DNA of 15,507 bases from Trichomonas tenax (GCA_023091735.1 JALKBU010001173.1:1-15507); one strand, 5' to 3'. Positions 1 through 9,719 are shown, counted from the first letter of the stretch. Numbers and translations are program-made. The notes: generated by a model from the sequence alone, not told the origin.

Positions 1-783
1 CTTTATATATCCACAGCATTTTAGATTGGAAAATTTTTCATTTGCCACCAAAATTAGACCTTAAATATTCATACTGGTGGAGAAAAATCGAGATGTTTGA
101 GTAGGCGTAGAAAATTCAGTGACGCCATTGAATTGAAGAAATAATTCTTTGATGTTTGCGTCCAAAAATCCTGACTGCAGTGATTCATCACAATGTGGGC
201 TTTAAATACCAACATTTATGCATTTTTTATTCATTTTGTTTCAAAAAAAGTGCTGAACTATTGCTAACGTTATCACACTGTTATCTATACTTTATGCTGA
301 TATCTCATCTACTCGCTAAACTCATTTATTGTTATTTTTAATTTTTTTTTGTTGATTATGTTATTATTCATTATTTTGTTAATAGCTGTATAATTTGCAT
401 ACAATTTCCTTTATAGTTGTATAGTCAAAATTGAAATTTAATGGATGATGAAAAATTTAATTCCTAGTTCAATGTCTAAAATTCAAAATATAAGCTTTAT
501 ATAAATTTTTAAGACTATATGCACTAACCAAAACTATTTTCAAAATCTCTGTGACTGTCACTTTTCATATTTTAGAAATACTCTAAATCCAAACATATCA
601 ATTTATATAGATATCATTTTTAATTTTTTGCGAAAAAATTAACAAAATCACAATGAAATACTGCGAATTTTACTTATATCGCTTAGCAAAAATGTTTTTT
701 CATTGGATGACTAATCCAAAAATCAAATGAAAACATAGATGATTTTTAAAATTTTGTGTCTAAAAAAAATGGTCATTTAAAAA
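1..783. other. AT-rich intergenic region upstream of the TTC27-like gene
   Basis: No convincing gene is seen here. The stretch is AT-rich with many stops in all frames. The longest ATG-started frame I found is a 48-codon minus-strand ORF at 69-215; I do not recognise it and it has no initiator near its start. An 11-bp palindrome GTGACTGTCAC lies at 551-561 and its right half forms an initiator-like TCACTT (557-562), but no open reading frame follows. The last 10 bases carry the initiator of the next gene. Confidence 0.6.
773..778 (+). promoter_or_regulatory. Initiator (Inr) of the TTC27-like gene
   Basis: TCATTT matches the trichomonad initiator TCA(+1)Y-T-W exactly. Transcription would start at A775, leaving a 9-nt leader before the ATG at 784. 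Such short leaders are normal for trichomonad mRNAs and support this ATG as the start. Confidence 0.8.
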
Positions 784-2922
784 ATGGAAATATCTGAACA
801 AGTGATATCGCAAATAGAGAATAATCCAGTTTCTTATTTCAACGACTTCCCGCACGACATCGTTGTCTCACTATTCAAGGATGAATGTTCACAACAGAAT
901 CAAGAAAGAGGAATTTATTTTGCTATTGATGCTTTGTACATTTTCATAGCAGAGAACTTCGTTGGTCCTTCTGTTAAAGAATCCGTCGATGGACAATTGT
1001 TAGACAAAATAAAATCGCTTCTTCCTGAAGATTACCTCGATGACATCAATTTAAATGGTGAAGAAGTACACACACAGACACAATTCAAGGAGCTCATTTG
1101 GGTTGCGTTGAAATTCACACAGAAATTTAAATCTCCAGGTATTTGGATCGCTAGAGCCGCAATGATCCTTCAGAGATGCCTTGCGAACCCTACACCGATA
1201 CTTAAGGAACTTGCACTCAACAATGCAACAGGAATTGAGCTTCCTATCGCTCATCATTTATTCCACAATTATAGACAGTTCTTCGAAGAGCTTGATAAGT
1301 ACAAAGACTCGATTCAATTCGAGTTCCACCTTACGGGCAAACTCGGTAAGAAGACTAAATTCCAGCAGGAATCAAAATCTCAATTCATTGTCGATGTTTT
1401 AAGCTGTAAATCGAAGCGTGACTCAGAGAACAACCAAGAGACAAACGGAATGAAGTCAATGACACGCTATTCCCGTGAAGTTGCCCTTGAAGAAGACGCA
1501 AATCTTCTCGATCGTCCGAATATGGATGAAGAATTCACAATTCCACAGCTCTCTCCAGAAGAAATGGCCTACCTCATCCAAGAAGCACGCGCTATCACGG
1601 AGAGGAACTTAGGTGATGAAATCAGAGACGAAAAAGCAATGCCAATTCTCACAACAATTCTTCAGCTCCAGCTACAGTATTCTTTCGCCACAGCCGCTTT
1701 GTTCGACAAGAGCAGGATCGAGCAGCACGAGCACAGCCTCCAGCCAAGGGCTGCTTTGCAGTTGCAGTCCATCATCGATGATTTTGCGAAGACAGAAACA
1801 CCATTATTCGAGAGACTCCAGAACTTCTTCATGCTCGAGCATCCACCTCTGTGGGAAGTCAAGCGTGAGATGGGTCTCCAGATGATGAACATCGGTGCTG
1901 CAAGAACAGCCGCTCAGATCTTCATCGATAACAAGATGTGGGACGAACTTTCCATCTGCTGCGAGATCGCTAAGGATGCTGATATGGGCATCGAAGTCCT
2001 CAAGGATGAGAAGCCAACACCACTCGTCTTGACAATCTTGGGTGAGCTCAAGAGAGACAAGGACACAATCCTTCAGGCATGGGAACTCTCCAGGCATCAC
2101 TTCTCAAGAGCACAGCGTTCTCTTGCTAATTTGTACCTCGCTGAAGAAAAGTTCGCTGAAGCTGCCGAGCACTTCGAGATCGCTCTCAAGATCAACCCAT
2201 TGTTCCCGCAGGCATGCCACAGCCTCGGCTGCTGCTACATGCGCTTGGAGCAGTTCGAGAAGGCCATCTACGCCTTCCAGGACGTCGTTTCACAGAAGGG
2301 TGATGACAGCGAGTGCTTCTCCAATCTCGCCATCTGCTTCACAACAATCGGAAAGAACGACGAAGCTCACAAGGCTATCACACAGGCTGTTAGATTCCAG
2401 CGAGAAAACACAAAGATCTGGGAGAACTTCATTGTCATATCTATCAACGCAAACAAGGTCAACGATGCAATTGTCGGCATTGACGAAGTTATACGTGTTG
2501 ACAAGAAGTGGTGCAACACGCCATTGATCTACGAAGTCATACAGTTCGTCATCAAGGAGAAGGGAGACCTCGAGAAGATGATGAAAGTCATCGAGAAGAT
2601 CTCACAGAACGCTGACTGCGGTTTCGACTTCTGGGCGATTTACGCTGATATCGCTGAGGCCGCCGGTGACTTCCAGTCTGCCTTCGAGATGAGAAACAAC
2701 GTTATCAAGGCTCTCCAGGCCGACGGAAAAATTCAGGATGCTATTGTCTTCAACAGACTTTCTAAGGCCGTCGAGAAATACATCGCTGTTGCTAAGAAGT
2801 TAGAAGATAAGCAGAAGTCCGCAAGATCAATGCTAAGAGTCACAATCAGCAAATACAGAGACAGCTTCGAGACACTTGACTCGTTCAAGGTTTTAGAGAA
2901 ACTTCTCGAGGAATTCGAGTGA
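784..2922 (+). CDS. TTC27: TTC27/Emw1-like tetratricopeptide repeat protein
   Basis: A 712-residue intronless protein. The N-terminal half is helical and not recognisable by motif. The C-terminal half holds at least three tandem TPR units at about residues 442-475, 476-509 and 510-543, with the usual pattern of W/L-G-Y-A-F-A-P positions (for example SLGCCYMRLEQFEKAIYAF near 480-498). The segment around 430-450 (AWELSRHHFSRAQRSLANLY) followed by these TPRs and a KIWENF motif (residues 544-549) resembles the TTC27 / yeast Emw1 family. Yeast Emw1 is essential and tied to cell-wall integrity; the family's molecular role is poorly known and is usually viewed as a scaffold or assembly role. The length is somewhat short for the family (human protein about 840 residues). 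The start is fixed by an initiator 9 nt upstream. The first few hundred bases are AT-rich, after which codons become C/G-ending. Another large TPR protein is possible, but the TTC27 reading is favoured. Confidence 0.78.
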   Translation: MEISEQVISQIENNPVSYFNDFPHDIVVSLFKDECSQQNQERGIYFAIDALYIFIAENFVGPSVKESVDGQLLDKIKSLLPEDYLDDINLNGEEVHTQTQFKELIWVALKFTQKFKSPGIWIARAAMILQRCLANPTPILKELALNNATGIELPIAHHLFHNYRQFFEELDKYKDSIQFEFHLTGKLGKKTKFQQESKSQFIVDVLSCKSKRDSENNQETNGMKSMTRYSREVALEEDANLLDRPNMDEEFTIPQLSPEEMAYLIQEARAITERNLGDEIRDEKAMPILTTILQLQLQYSFATAALFDKSRIEQHEHSLQPRAALQLQSIIDDFAKTETPLFERLQNFFMLEHPPLWEVKREMGLQMMNIGAARTAAQIFIDNKMWDELSICCEIAKDADMGIEVLKDEKPTPLVLTILGELKRDKDTILQAWELSRHHFSRAQRSLANLYLAEEKFAEAAEHFEIALKINPLFPQACHSLGCCYMRLEQFEKAIYAFQDVVSQKGDDSECFSNLAICFTTIGKNDEAHKAITQAVRFQRENTKIWENFIVISINANKVNDAIVGIDEVIRVDKKWCNTPLIYEVIQFVIKEKGDLEKMMKVIEKISQNADCGFDFWAIYADIAEAAGDFQSAFEMRNNVIKALQADGKIQDAIVFNRLSKAVEKYIAVAKKLEDKQKSARSMLRVTISKYRDSFETLDSFKVLEKLLEEFE

Positions 2923-2951
2923 TTTATATTTTACTGTTTTAGAACTAGGAA

Positions 2952-2955
2952 TAAA
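2952..2955 (+). terminator. Poly(A)-type TAAA signal after the TTC27-like gene
   Basis: TAAA lies about 30 nt downstream of the TGA stop. Trichomonad mRNAs use a UAAA tetranucleotide, often at or close to the stop codon, as the polyadenylation signal. The following intergenic stretch (to 3333, about 410 bp) holds nothing else I can name apart from the next gene's initiator. Confidence 0.45.
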
Positions 2956-3320
2956 GGGAATAGAGCTATTTATTATTTAAAATCATCTTTTTTAGCATTT
3001 CTATATCTAGAAACCAAATCTCATATAACTCAGAAGAAGTATGAACTCAGATTTTGCTTTTGATTGATTCATATTTAAAAAGAATCATTTGCCTAAAAAA
3101 TGAGTTATATCTTGATTTTGAATTCATAAAATACTAAGCAAATTCAGTAAATTAGATACTAAATGAAGTTCAAAATGCAGTTCCATGATTGGATTTTATA
3201 GATATAATGCTAATCATGAATTTCGAAAATGAAGAAAGTTGCTTGAAATATACACGACAAATATTGACATGTAAATCTTAAAATTTGACCCTTTTGGTAA
3301 ATTTGTGATGTCGAAAAGTG

Positions 3321-3326
3321 CCATTT
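3321..3326 (+). promoter_or_regulatory. Initiator-like element of the CSN4-like gene (one mismatch)
   Basis: CCATTT sits 11 nt before the ATG when A3323 is taken as +1. It differs from TCA(+1)Y-T-W only at the first base. Its position is right for an initiator, but the mismatch makes it weaker than the other initiators in the window. It is preceded by AAAAGTG, a string that recurs near other starts here. Confidence 0.5.
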
Positions 3327-3333
3327 CAAAAAA

Positions 3334-4437
3334 ATGACTCTAAAGGATATCAATCTGAAGCCGGAACAACTCAAAAATTTGATTTTAGAAACTACCTCAG
3401 AGGTAATGAAGGATATCAACGAAGAAAATCTCAAAAAATTCATTAATGAGAAAATTGAAGAACAAATTCCTCAAGAGAATCTCTCCAAATTGATTGGTTC
3501 TTTGGCCGATGCTATCTCAAAATTGGAAAATACGAAAATTATCGTCACTTATGCTGAAATTATTGGCGAATCTGTTAAAAATGACGGAAAGTTTTATAAT
3601 TTGTGCATTCCTGCTTTAGTGACAATGTATGAAGCAGCAAAAGAGTACCGCAAAGCATTAAATTTGCTCCAAAATCAAACACCACCACAAAATGAATTTG
3701 AAAATGTCGGATATAATGAACATATGGCAGAACTGATGCTGAAAATGAAAGATATATCTGCTTTCAAGCCAAAGTTACTCAATTTGAGTGAGCACATTTT
3801 CAGATTAAGAACTCCTGACGAATATATCAAAAGATTCGATATGCTTCGCGCTCAAGGCAACATAATCGAGGAGAAATTTTTAGAGGCTGCACGCGCTCTC
3901 ACAATGATTCTCTCTTATTCGAGAGATCAAGAATTTAATTACAAAGTTAAACAATATTTGACAATCTGTCTTTGCTTGAATACAAAAGCAAACAACTCCA
4001 ACTACTTGGTTGAGTACACCCAGGATTATGATGTCCAGTCATTCAAGTTCTATCCAATGATCGAACTAATGGTCAGCAGTCAGTTCATCGATCAGACAGC
4101 ACGCGATGACTTCATCAGCGCTACAGCAGGAATCCTTCCTATCGACATTAAAGAAGCCCTCGACAAAGCTTGTTTGCAGCACAACTTGATGTTCGCTGAG
4201 AAGATGTTTTCTTCAGTCAAGATCGAGAAACTTGCCCAGTTGATCGGGTTCTCTCCAATCGATGTCGAAAAGCAGATCATTAACATGATTATCAACAACC
4301 AGATCGACGCTTTGATTGATCAGAGAGCGTCACCAAAGGTTGTCATCTTCAACAAGGAGAAGTCGCAAACACAAGATGAGTCCATCTTAGAATACTCCAA
4401 ATATGTCACTAATGTTATCAAGTCGATAAACAACTAA
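3334..4437 (+). CDS. CSN4: PCI-domain protein, likely COP9 signalosome subunit 4
   Basis: A 367-residue, highly helical protein ending in a PCI domain: helical bundle about residues 85-285 and winged helix about 290-342. The best diagnostic stretch is ALDKACLQHNLMFAEKMFSS (275-294), followed by a winged-helix segment ending ALIDQRASPKVVIF. CSN4 proteins have the same layout, with an alanine/leucine-rich loop, an 'EHNLLSASKLY'-type helix, and an 'IDQ...V.F' strand. CSN4 is a core subunit of the COP9 signalosome, which removes NEDD8 from cullins in the cytosol and nucleus. Human CSN4 is about 406 residues, so this copy is slightly short. The proteasome lid subunit Rpn5 is the closest alternative; the 'LIDQ' wing favours CSN4. 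The first two-thirds is AT-rich in codon use and the last third is markedly C/G-ending. The ATG is supported by an initiator-like element 11 nt upstream. The gene converges on PFOR. Confidence 0.68.
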   Translation: MTLKDINLKPEQLKNLILETTSEVMKDINEENLKKFINEKIEEQIPQENLSKLIGSLADAISKLENTKIIVTYAEIIGESVKNDGKFYNLCIPALVTMYEAAKEYRKALNLLQNQTPPQNEFENVGYNEHMAELMLKMKDISAFKPKLLNLSEHIFRLRTPDEYIKRFDMLRAQGNIIEEKFLEAARALTMILSYSRDQEFNYKVKQYLTICLCLNTKANNSNYLVEYTQDYDVQSFKFYPMIELMVSSQFIDQTARDDFISATAGILPIDIKEALDKACLQHNLMFAEKMFSSVKIEKLAQLIGFSPIDVEKQIINMIINNQIDALIDQRASPKVVIFNKEKSQTQDESILEYSKYVTNVIKSINN

Positions 4438-4572
4438 GCGCATTCATCTATTATGTATTTTGTAATTCTAAACAAACGAATGTTATATCTTCTTATTTCC
4501 CAAAATTATCAAAGCAAGATTATAGTAAAAAAGGTAAAATTAAATAAAAATACTATCTTGGTTTATGAGCAC
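4438..4572. terminator. Convergent 3' intergenic region with TAAA signals on both strands
   Basis: About 135 bp separate the stop codons of the CSN4-like gene (+) and PFOR (-). A plus-strand TAAA lies at 4469-4472, about 30 nt past the CSN4-like stop. A minus-strand TAAA lies at 4562-4565, about 7 nt past the PFOR stop. Both fit trichomonad poly(A) signals, so the two 3' UTRs would be short and need not overlap. Confidence 0.5.
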
Positions 4573-7500
4573 TTACTGAGTGTCAACGATCTTCTTGTAG
4601 CCCTGGTAACGAGCCTTCATGTCGTTGATGAGCTGCGGGAACTTGGTCTCAGCCTCCTTTGGATAGATGTCGCGAAGAGCAGCGAATCTGTTCTCGTCCT
4701 TTGTGAGTGGAGAAAGGTCGTATGTTGGTTCCTTAGAATCGATTGTGAGCGGCTTGTCCTTGGATGGGTTGTAGCGGTAGAGTGTAAGGTAGCCAGACTT
4801 GACAAGATCCTTACAGTGCTTTGGTGTGGAACCGAGGCCCTTCTTGATGCCGTGGTTGATGCATGGAGAGTAGTTGACGATGAGAGCTGGGCCCTTGTAA
4901 GCCTTAGCCTCGAGGACAGCCTTGAGAGCCTGAGCTGGGTCAGCAAGGAGGCATGTAGCAGCGACGTAGATGTTCTTGTATGTCATAGCGATGGCACCGA
5001 GATCCTTCTTAGCCTTTGTGTAACCAGCAGCAGAGAAGTTAGCAACAGCACCACGAGATGTAGCCTTAGAGCACTGACCACCTGTGTTGGAATAAACTTC
5101 TGTATCGAAGATGATGAACTTGACGTTTTCTCCTGTAGCAAGAACGTGATCAAGGCCACCATAACCGATATCGTAAGCCCAGCCATCACCACCGACGATC
5201 CAGACGATCTTCTTGGCGAGGACATCAGCGTTAGCCTTGAGAGCGAACATCTTCTCAGATGGGTTCTCAACCTTGGAGAGGAGTGGCTGAAGCTTCCAGA
5301 CGAGCTCAGCGGATTCCTTCTCCTCATCCCAAACCTTGAGGAGCTCCTCCATCATGCCCTTGAGTTCACCCTTGAACTCGTTAGCTTCGAGGAGATCTTG
5401 GACGAGTTTCTTAGCGATGTTACGGCGGGCCTCGACAGCCTTGAAGATACCGTAGCCGAATTCAGCGTTATCTTCGAAGAGGGAGTTACCGAAGGCTGGG
5501 CCGTGGCCGCGATCGTTAACTGTATATGGGTTCCATGGGAATGTGGCGGACCAAACGAGAGAGCAGCCTGTACCGTTAGCAAGGTAGAGCTGATCACCGT
5601 AGAGCTGCGTAAGGAGCTTGGAGATAGCTGTTTCACCGCAACCAGCGCAAGCACCGTTGAACTCGAGGAGTGGCTGGCGGAACTGAACGTTGCGAACGTT
5701 TGTTGGTGGAACAAGGTGTCCACGGTTTGGAGCGTTGATGCATGTCTCCCAGTTCTTGATCTGCTCGGCATCGACCTGAGCATTGCGGTACTGCATGGAG
5801 AGAGCCTGTGTTGGGCAGGATGTAACGCATGTGCCGCAGCCTGTGCAGTCGAGTGGAGAGATCTGGATGCGGAAGTTAAAGTCCTTGATTTCCTTGCCCT
5901 TAGCTTTGAGTGTAACCATACCCTTGGACTCCTCTGGTGTGAGAAGGAATGGGCGAATGACAGCGTGTGGGCAAACCATGGAGCAGGTGTTGCACTGAAT
6001 GCACTTCTTCTCGTCCCACTTTGGAACGTCGATAGCAATACCACGCTTCTCCCACTTGGATGTGCCGTTTGGAACTGTGCCGAGATCGACCATCTCATCG
6101 ACAGAGACCTCTTCACCCTCCTGAAGGATTGTCATATCGCAGATGTGGCGGATGCCTGCGTGCTTTGGAGCTGGTGGGATTGGAGCGTTGAGCCATTCCT
6201 CCTTGTTGTACTTAAACTCCTTAAGACCCTTGAGAGCCATGTCGACCATGTCCCAGTTCTTCTGGATGACTTCCTTACCCTTGCGAGCGTACTGCTTAGC
6301 AATGGATTTCTTGAGAAGGCCAAGACACTCCTCAGCTGGAAGAACATTAGCGAGGCCGAAGAAGACTGTCTGCATGAGCATGTTGATACGGCCTGGGAGC
6401 TTGAGATCGATGGCAATCTGTGTAGCATCGATAACGTAGAGCTTAGCATCCTTCTGAGCAATGGACTTGCGGACTGTGGCTGGAAGGTCCTTGTTGAGGT
6501 CAGCTGTGGCTGGGTAGTTGATGATGAAGATACCACCCTGCTTGAGTGGCTTGAGCATGTCGAACTTTGTGAGGTAGGCTGGGCAGTGGCAGGCGATGTA
6601 GTCAGCGTTCTGGACGTAGTATGGAGCGTTGATTGGCTTGGCACCGAAGCGGACGTGGGATGTTGTGACACCTCCGGACTTGTGAGCATCATAAGCGAAG
6701 TAAGCCTGACCGTAAAGCTTTGTGTTGGAAACGATGAGCTTGATGGCTTCCTTGTTGGCACCGACTGTACCATCGGAACCAAGGCCCCAGAAGATGCACT
6801 GGCGTGTGCCCTCTGGAAGGTGGTCGAATGGCTTGCCGAGTGGGATGGCTGTCTCTGGGTTGAGAAGGCCGACTGTGAAGTCATCCTTTGGCTGCTCCTG
6901 GTTGAGGTTCTTGCAGATAGCCTCGACGTGTACTGGAGCGAAGTCGCGGGATGAGATACCGTAGCGGCCACCAACAAGCTTGACGTTGCGGCGGCCTGTG
7001 ACGGCGGCAGCGACATCCTCGAAGAGTGGTTCACGAGCGGATGTTGGGTCGACGACCTTGTCCATGACAGCGATGTGCTTGACGGAGGCTGGGATAGCCT
7101 TGATGAACATATCGATGCCGAATGGGCGGAAGAGGCGGACCTTGATGAGGCCTGTCTTAGCTTCTGGGTGAGCTGTGATGTACTCCTCAACAGAGTCGCA
7201 GCCAGAGCCGAGCATGACGATGAGGTTCTCTGGGTCGCGTGGGCCAACGTACTGGTATGGCTTGTAGTGGCGGCCTGTCTTCTCACCGAGAGCGTCCATC
7301 ATTCTCTCGACCTCGAGTGGGAGTGTCTTGAATGGGAGGCGGAACTTCTCCTGGATCTGCCAGACGTACTCTGGGCCGCCAATTGTACCACGCTGTGTTG
7401 GGTGCTCTGGGTTAAGGGAGCGAGCGCGATACTTGGCGAGGGCCTTCTGGTCGATGAGTGGCCAAAGGTATTCGTTCGGGATCTCCTCGTATGTGTTGAT

Positions 7501-8046
7501 TTCGTGGGATGTTCTGAAGCCATCGAAGAAGTGCATGAATGGAAGGCCTGTCTTGATAGCTGTAAGGTGAGCAATAGCAGCAAGATCGTGAGCTTCCTGG
7601 ACACCAGCGGATGAGAGCATTGGCATACCAGAAACACGGCAAGCATAAACATCAGAGTGATCATTATAGATTGAGAGGGCAGATGTGCCGACACAGCGAG
7701 AAGCGATGTGGATAACAGCTGGGCACATTTCACCTGTGATCTTAAACATTTCTGGGATCATAAGGAGGGCACCCTGAGAAGCTGTGAATGTTGTGCAGAG
7801 AGCACCAACAACTGTAGCACCGTGAACAGCGGCAGCAACACCACCTTCAGACTGAAGCATGGAAAGGTTGACAGGGTTACCCCAAATATTCTTTCGGCCC
7901 TGGGCGATCCAAGCATCGACTAATTCACCCATTGTTGTAGCTGGTGTGATTGGGTAGATGAAGGATGTCTCAGTGAGCTGATAGGCAATGGATGTGCAAG
8001 CTGTATTACCATCTCCTGGAATTCTCTTACCGAAATTGCGAAGCAT
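4573..8046 (-). CDS. PFO: Pyruvate:ferredoxin oxidoreductase, hydrogenosomal
   Basis: A complete 1157-residue enzyme. PFOR oxidatively decarboxylates pyruvate with CoA to acetyl-CoA and CO2 and passes electrons to ferredoxin, feeding hydrogenase in the hydrogenosome. Domain order is standard: N-terminal pyruvate/TPP-binding domain with YPITPATTM (31-39), E67 and R117; domain II about 260-365; gamma domain about 415-600; EKR motif at 666-668; two 4Fe-4S motifs, C682/C685/C688/C692 and C734/C737/C740/C744; the proximal cluster cysteines C800, C803, C828 and C1062; and the TPP motif from GDG (953-955) to the conserved NTGG (987-990). All key residues are present. The leader MLRNF matches short trichomonad hydrogenosomal presequences. 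An initiator 13 nt upstream fixes the start. Codon use is strongly C/G-ending, as expected of a highly expressed gene. Trichomonads carry several PFO copies; in this group the pathway also activates nitroimidazole drugs. Confidence 0.98.
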   Translation of the reverse strand: MLRNFGKRIPGDGNTACTSIAYQLTETSFIYPITPATTMGELVDAWIAQGRKNIWGNPVNLSMLQSEGGVAAAVHGATVVGALCTTFTASQGALLMIPEMFKITGEMCPAVIHIASRCVGTSALSIYNDHSDVYACRVSGMPMLSSAGVQEAHDLAAIAHLTAIKTGLPFMHFFDGFRTSHEINTYEEIPNEYLWPLIDQKALAKYRARSLNPEHPTQRGTIGGPEYVWQIQEKFRLPFKTLPLEVERMMDALGEKTGRHYKPYQYVGPRDPENLIVMLGSGCDSVEEYITAHPEAKTGLIKVRLFRPFGIDMFIKAIPASVKHIAVMDKVVDPTSAREPLFEDVAAAVTGRRNVKLVGGRYGISSRDFAPVHVEAICKNLNQEQPKDDFTVGLLNPETAIPLGKPFDHLPEGTRQCIFWGLGSDGTVGANKEAIKLIVSNTKLYGQAYFAYDAHKSGGVTTSHVRFGAKPINAPYYVQNADYIACHCPAYLTKFDMLKPLKQGGIFIINYPATADLNKDLPATVRKSIAQKDAKLYVIDATQIAIDLKLPGRINMLMQTVFFGLANVLPAEECLGLLKKSIAKQYARKGKEVIQKNWDMVDMALKGLKEFKYNKEEWLNAPIPPAPKHAGIRHICDMTILQEGEEVSVDEMVDLGTVPNGTSKWEKRGIAIDVPKWDEKKCIQCNTCSMVCPHAVIRPFLLTPEESKGMVTLKAKGKEIKDFNFRIQISPLDCTGCGTCVTSCPTQALSMQYRNAQVDAEQIKNWETCINAPNRGHLVPPTNVRNVQFRQPLLEFNGACAGCGETAISKLLTQLYGDQLYLANGTGCSLVWSATFPWNPYTVNDRGHGPAFGNSLFEDNAEFGYGIFKAVEARRNIAKKLVQDLLEANEFKGELKGMMEELLKVWDEEKESAELVWKLQPLLSKVENPSEKMFALKANADVLAKKIVWIVGGDGWAYDIGYGGLDHVLATGENVKFIIFDTEVYSNTGGQCSKATSRGAVANFSAAGYTKAKKDLGAIAMTYKNIYVAATCLLADPAQALKAVLEAKAYKGPALIVNYSPCINHGIKKGLGSTPKHCKDLVKSGYLTLYRYNPSKDKPLTIDSKEPTYDLSPLTKDENRFAALRDIYPKEAETKFPQLINDMKARYQGYKKIVDTQ

Positions 8047-8055
8047 TCCTGAAAA

Positions 8056-8061
8056 AAGTGA
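8056..8061 (-). promoter_or_regulatory. Initiator (Inr) of the PFOR gene
   Basis: On the minus strand this reads TCACTT, an exact match to TCA(+1)Y-T-W. Taking A8059 as +1 gives a 13-nt leader before the ATG at 8046. This supports the MLRNF start and thus the hydrogenosomal leader. Confidence 0.85.
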
Positions 8062-8097
8062 TGTGATTTACTGTTTGATAATTCATTGATAGCGGAG

Positions 8098-8103
8098 CGG
8101 TTA
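8098..8103 (-). promoter_or_regulatory. Myb-type recognition element upstream of PFOR
   Basis: The minus strand reads TAACCG (plus: CGGTTA inside AGCGGTTA), fitting the general Myb site YAACNG. It lies about 40 bp upstream of the PFOR start site. Trichomonas promoters are known to use Myb-like regulators, including a core element called M3 that resembles a Myb site. A direct role at this gene is inferred from position only. Confidence 0.4.
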
Positions 8104-9437
8104 CCTTCAAATACCCTCAAAATAACTATTCTCCATCACCTCCATATGAACCGTAATCATATCCTGTCATTCATTGTTACATTTCTATAGCTGTAAACGT
8201 CTCAAAATCTCCAATAAAAAACTTTAAAAAAGTAGGATACTTCACAATTTTATTAGGAGAAATTGCGAGAACTCGATAAATGTTTGTCATTAAATTGCAT
8301 ATTTAGCGAAAATGCAAACAGCAATTTTGATTTCATATCATGAGGTGAAGTGATTTCATCGTTTATGGTTCATCATTTTATCGCTTGAATAATCCATTCA
8401 AAAACATGATCATGGCCATATCTATAACAGTTCACATTTGTCATCGTTTCTCTCAAATTAATTATCCTTCATTTGAATTGTTCTCAATTTGATATGTATT
8501 AAATGAATATGAAGAAAAAATTTTATAAAAGATTTTGTGAAGAATTTATCCATGGAAAAATACCTTCGTGATTTATGTTGTTTTAAAATCGTTAAAAACC
8601 GAAATTATTTAAATTTTGCAATGACCAAGGAAGGTTTCGATATTGGATATTAGAATCCGATCATTTACGGTATAAATCGTTTATGGGAATGATGCACGTT
8701 TATATCAGGATAGATAATCTGGTAAAATCAATCTTAATTCTAAAAATTAAATCATCGGCACCACTAAGCCATCTTAATTAGCTTCTCTTCGATTAATATG
8801 TGATTGTAGGGATAAGGCAGGTAGGGATATTCGAAAATAACATAATGCTATGTGTGCGTATTTTTATTATGCACACTTTAGTTGTGGAGATATTAAAGCT
8901 CAAATATCGAAAATTGACAACATTGATGCGCTCAAAGATGCATGTTTCTAGGATCACCTCTTAATTTATATTTCATCTCTTTGATATATCATATATATAT
9001 ATGCTTGTGATTTATCTGTGTATTTGCATATTTACCTTTTTTGCATCGTATATAAAAAGGTATCTCAGTCATAGTTTGTCCGAGCGCAAAATAATTTGTT
9101 TTGATTGTAAAAAAGCATTTAGGATGAGTCAAAACTATATAAGTTTAGCATTATACGGACAAAGATCAATTGAAATCTGTATTTAAAGTTTGAATGCAAA
9201 GGGAAAAAATAACCTCGTTGAAAGTTCCGATTTTTTCTAGAACTAATACTTCTAGACAAGAAGGCGAACTATTCGTAGCGGATATCGGAATTATTTTCTG
9301 TGCTGCATCTGTTTCAATTGTCAAACACATAGTATACCCTCGCTGTCACTTAGGTAATTTTAATATTACTTTCAAAATATGTGTTTGGTACTAAAATTTT
9401 TTAAATATGTATACATAGGCTAGAGATTTAATTGTGT

Positions 9438-9674
9438 TCAATCAGATATAGCATTGATATGATGCAATAATTTTAAATATTTAAAATATTCTTGAATAAG
9501 ATGCACCAATAGCTTCCAAAAGACAGACACATATGTGTTATCGATACTTATGACTCTTTTATGAATATAATCAACAATTTCAAAATGAGTTTTGTAAAAA
9601 AACATCGTTAAATATAATGTTTCGGGTAAAAATTCATTATGATAATATATTAGAAGTAAAATTATTGAAAACAT
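9438..9674 (-). CDS. Doubtful small ORF with promoter-like upstream signals
   Basis: The minus-strand frame encodes 78 residues from the ATG at 9674-9672 (MFSIILLLIYYHNEF...). The frame stays open to an ATG at 9698, but an exact initiator TCACTT (9695-9690) lies downstream of that first ATG, so the second would be the real start with a 19-nt leader. An E2F-like GC-rich box lies between the initiator and this ATG. The protein begins hydrophobic and is rich in aromatic residues; I do not recognise it and codon use is as AT-rich as the surroundings. It could be the remnant of a longer gene or chance. The promoter signals are the only reason to list it. Confidence 0.22.
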   Translation of the reverse strand: MFSIILLLIYYHNEFLPETLYLTMFFYKTHFEIVDYIHKRVISIDNTYVSVFWKLLVHLIQEYFKYLKLLHHINAISD

Positions 9675-9676
9675 TA

Positions 9677-9691
9677 TTTGGCGGGGGAAAA
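9677..9691 (+). promoter_or_regulatory. E2F-like GC-rich box
   Basis: TTTGGCGGGGGAAAA stands out from AT-rich surroundings. It matches 7 of 8 positions of the general E2F/DP site TTTSSCGC and abuts a minus-strand initiator at 9690-9695. The function is inferred from similarity to the E2F consensus and from recurrence at other places in the window. Confidence 0.3.
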
Positions 9692-9719
9692 GTGACATAA
9701 TTATTATTTATGTCCAACT

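Noticed and set aside
156..341. 61-codon plus-strand ORF
   Set aside because: Begins with TTG rather than ATG, has no initiator, and matches no family.
2042..2527. 161-codon ORF inside the TTC27-like gene
   Set aside because: Overlaps the TPR-coding region in another frame and is Ser/Arg/Thr-rich; a shadow of the real frame.
4453..6954. Long plus-strand ORF (833 codons) opposite PFOR
   Set aside because: It lies wholly antisense to PFOR apart from its first 120 bases, has an unnatural composition rich in Trp, Cys, Leu and Val, and results from the biased codon use of the real gene.
6132..7286. 384-codon minus-strand ORF and other Ser/Arg-rich frames within PFOR
   Set aside because: Same strand, other frame of PFOR; Ser/Thr/Arg-rich low-complexity translation typical of a shadow frame.
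9001..9394. Two adjacent plus-strand ORFs of 61 and 66 codons
   Set aside because: No initiator at the expected distance, no recognisable motif, and composition like the surrounding intergenic DNA.
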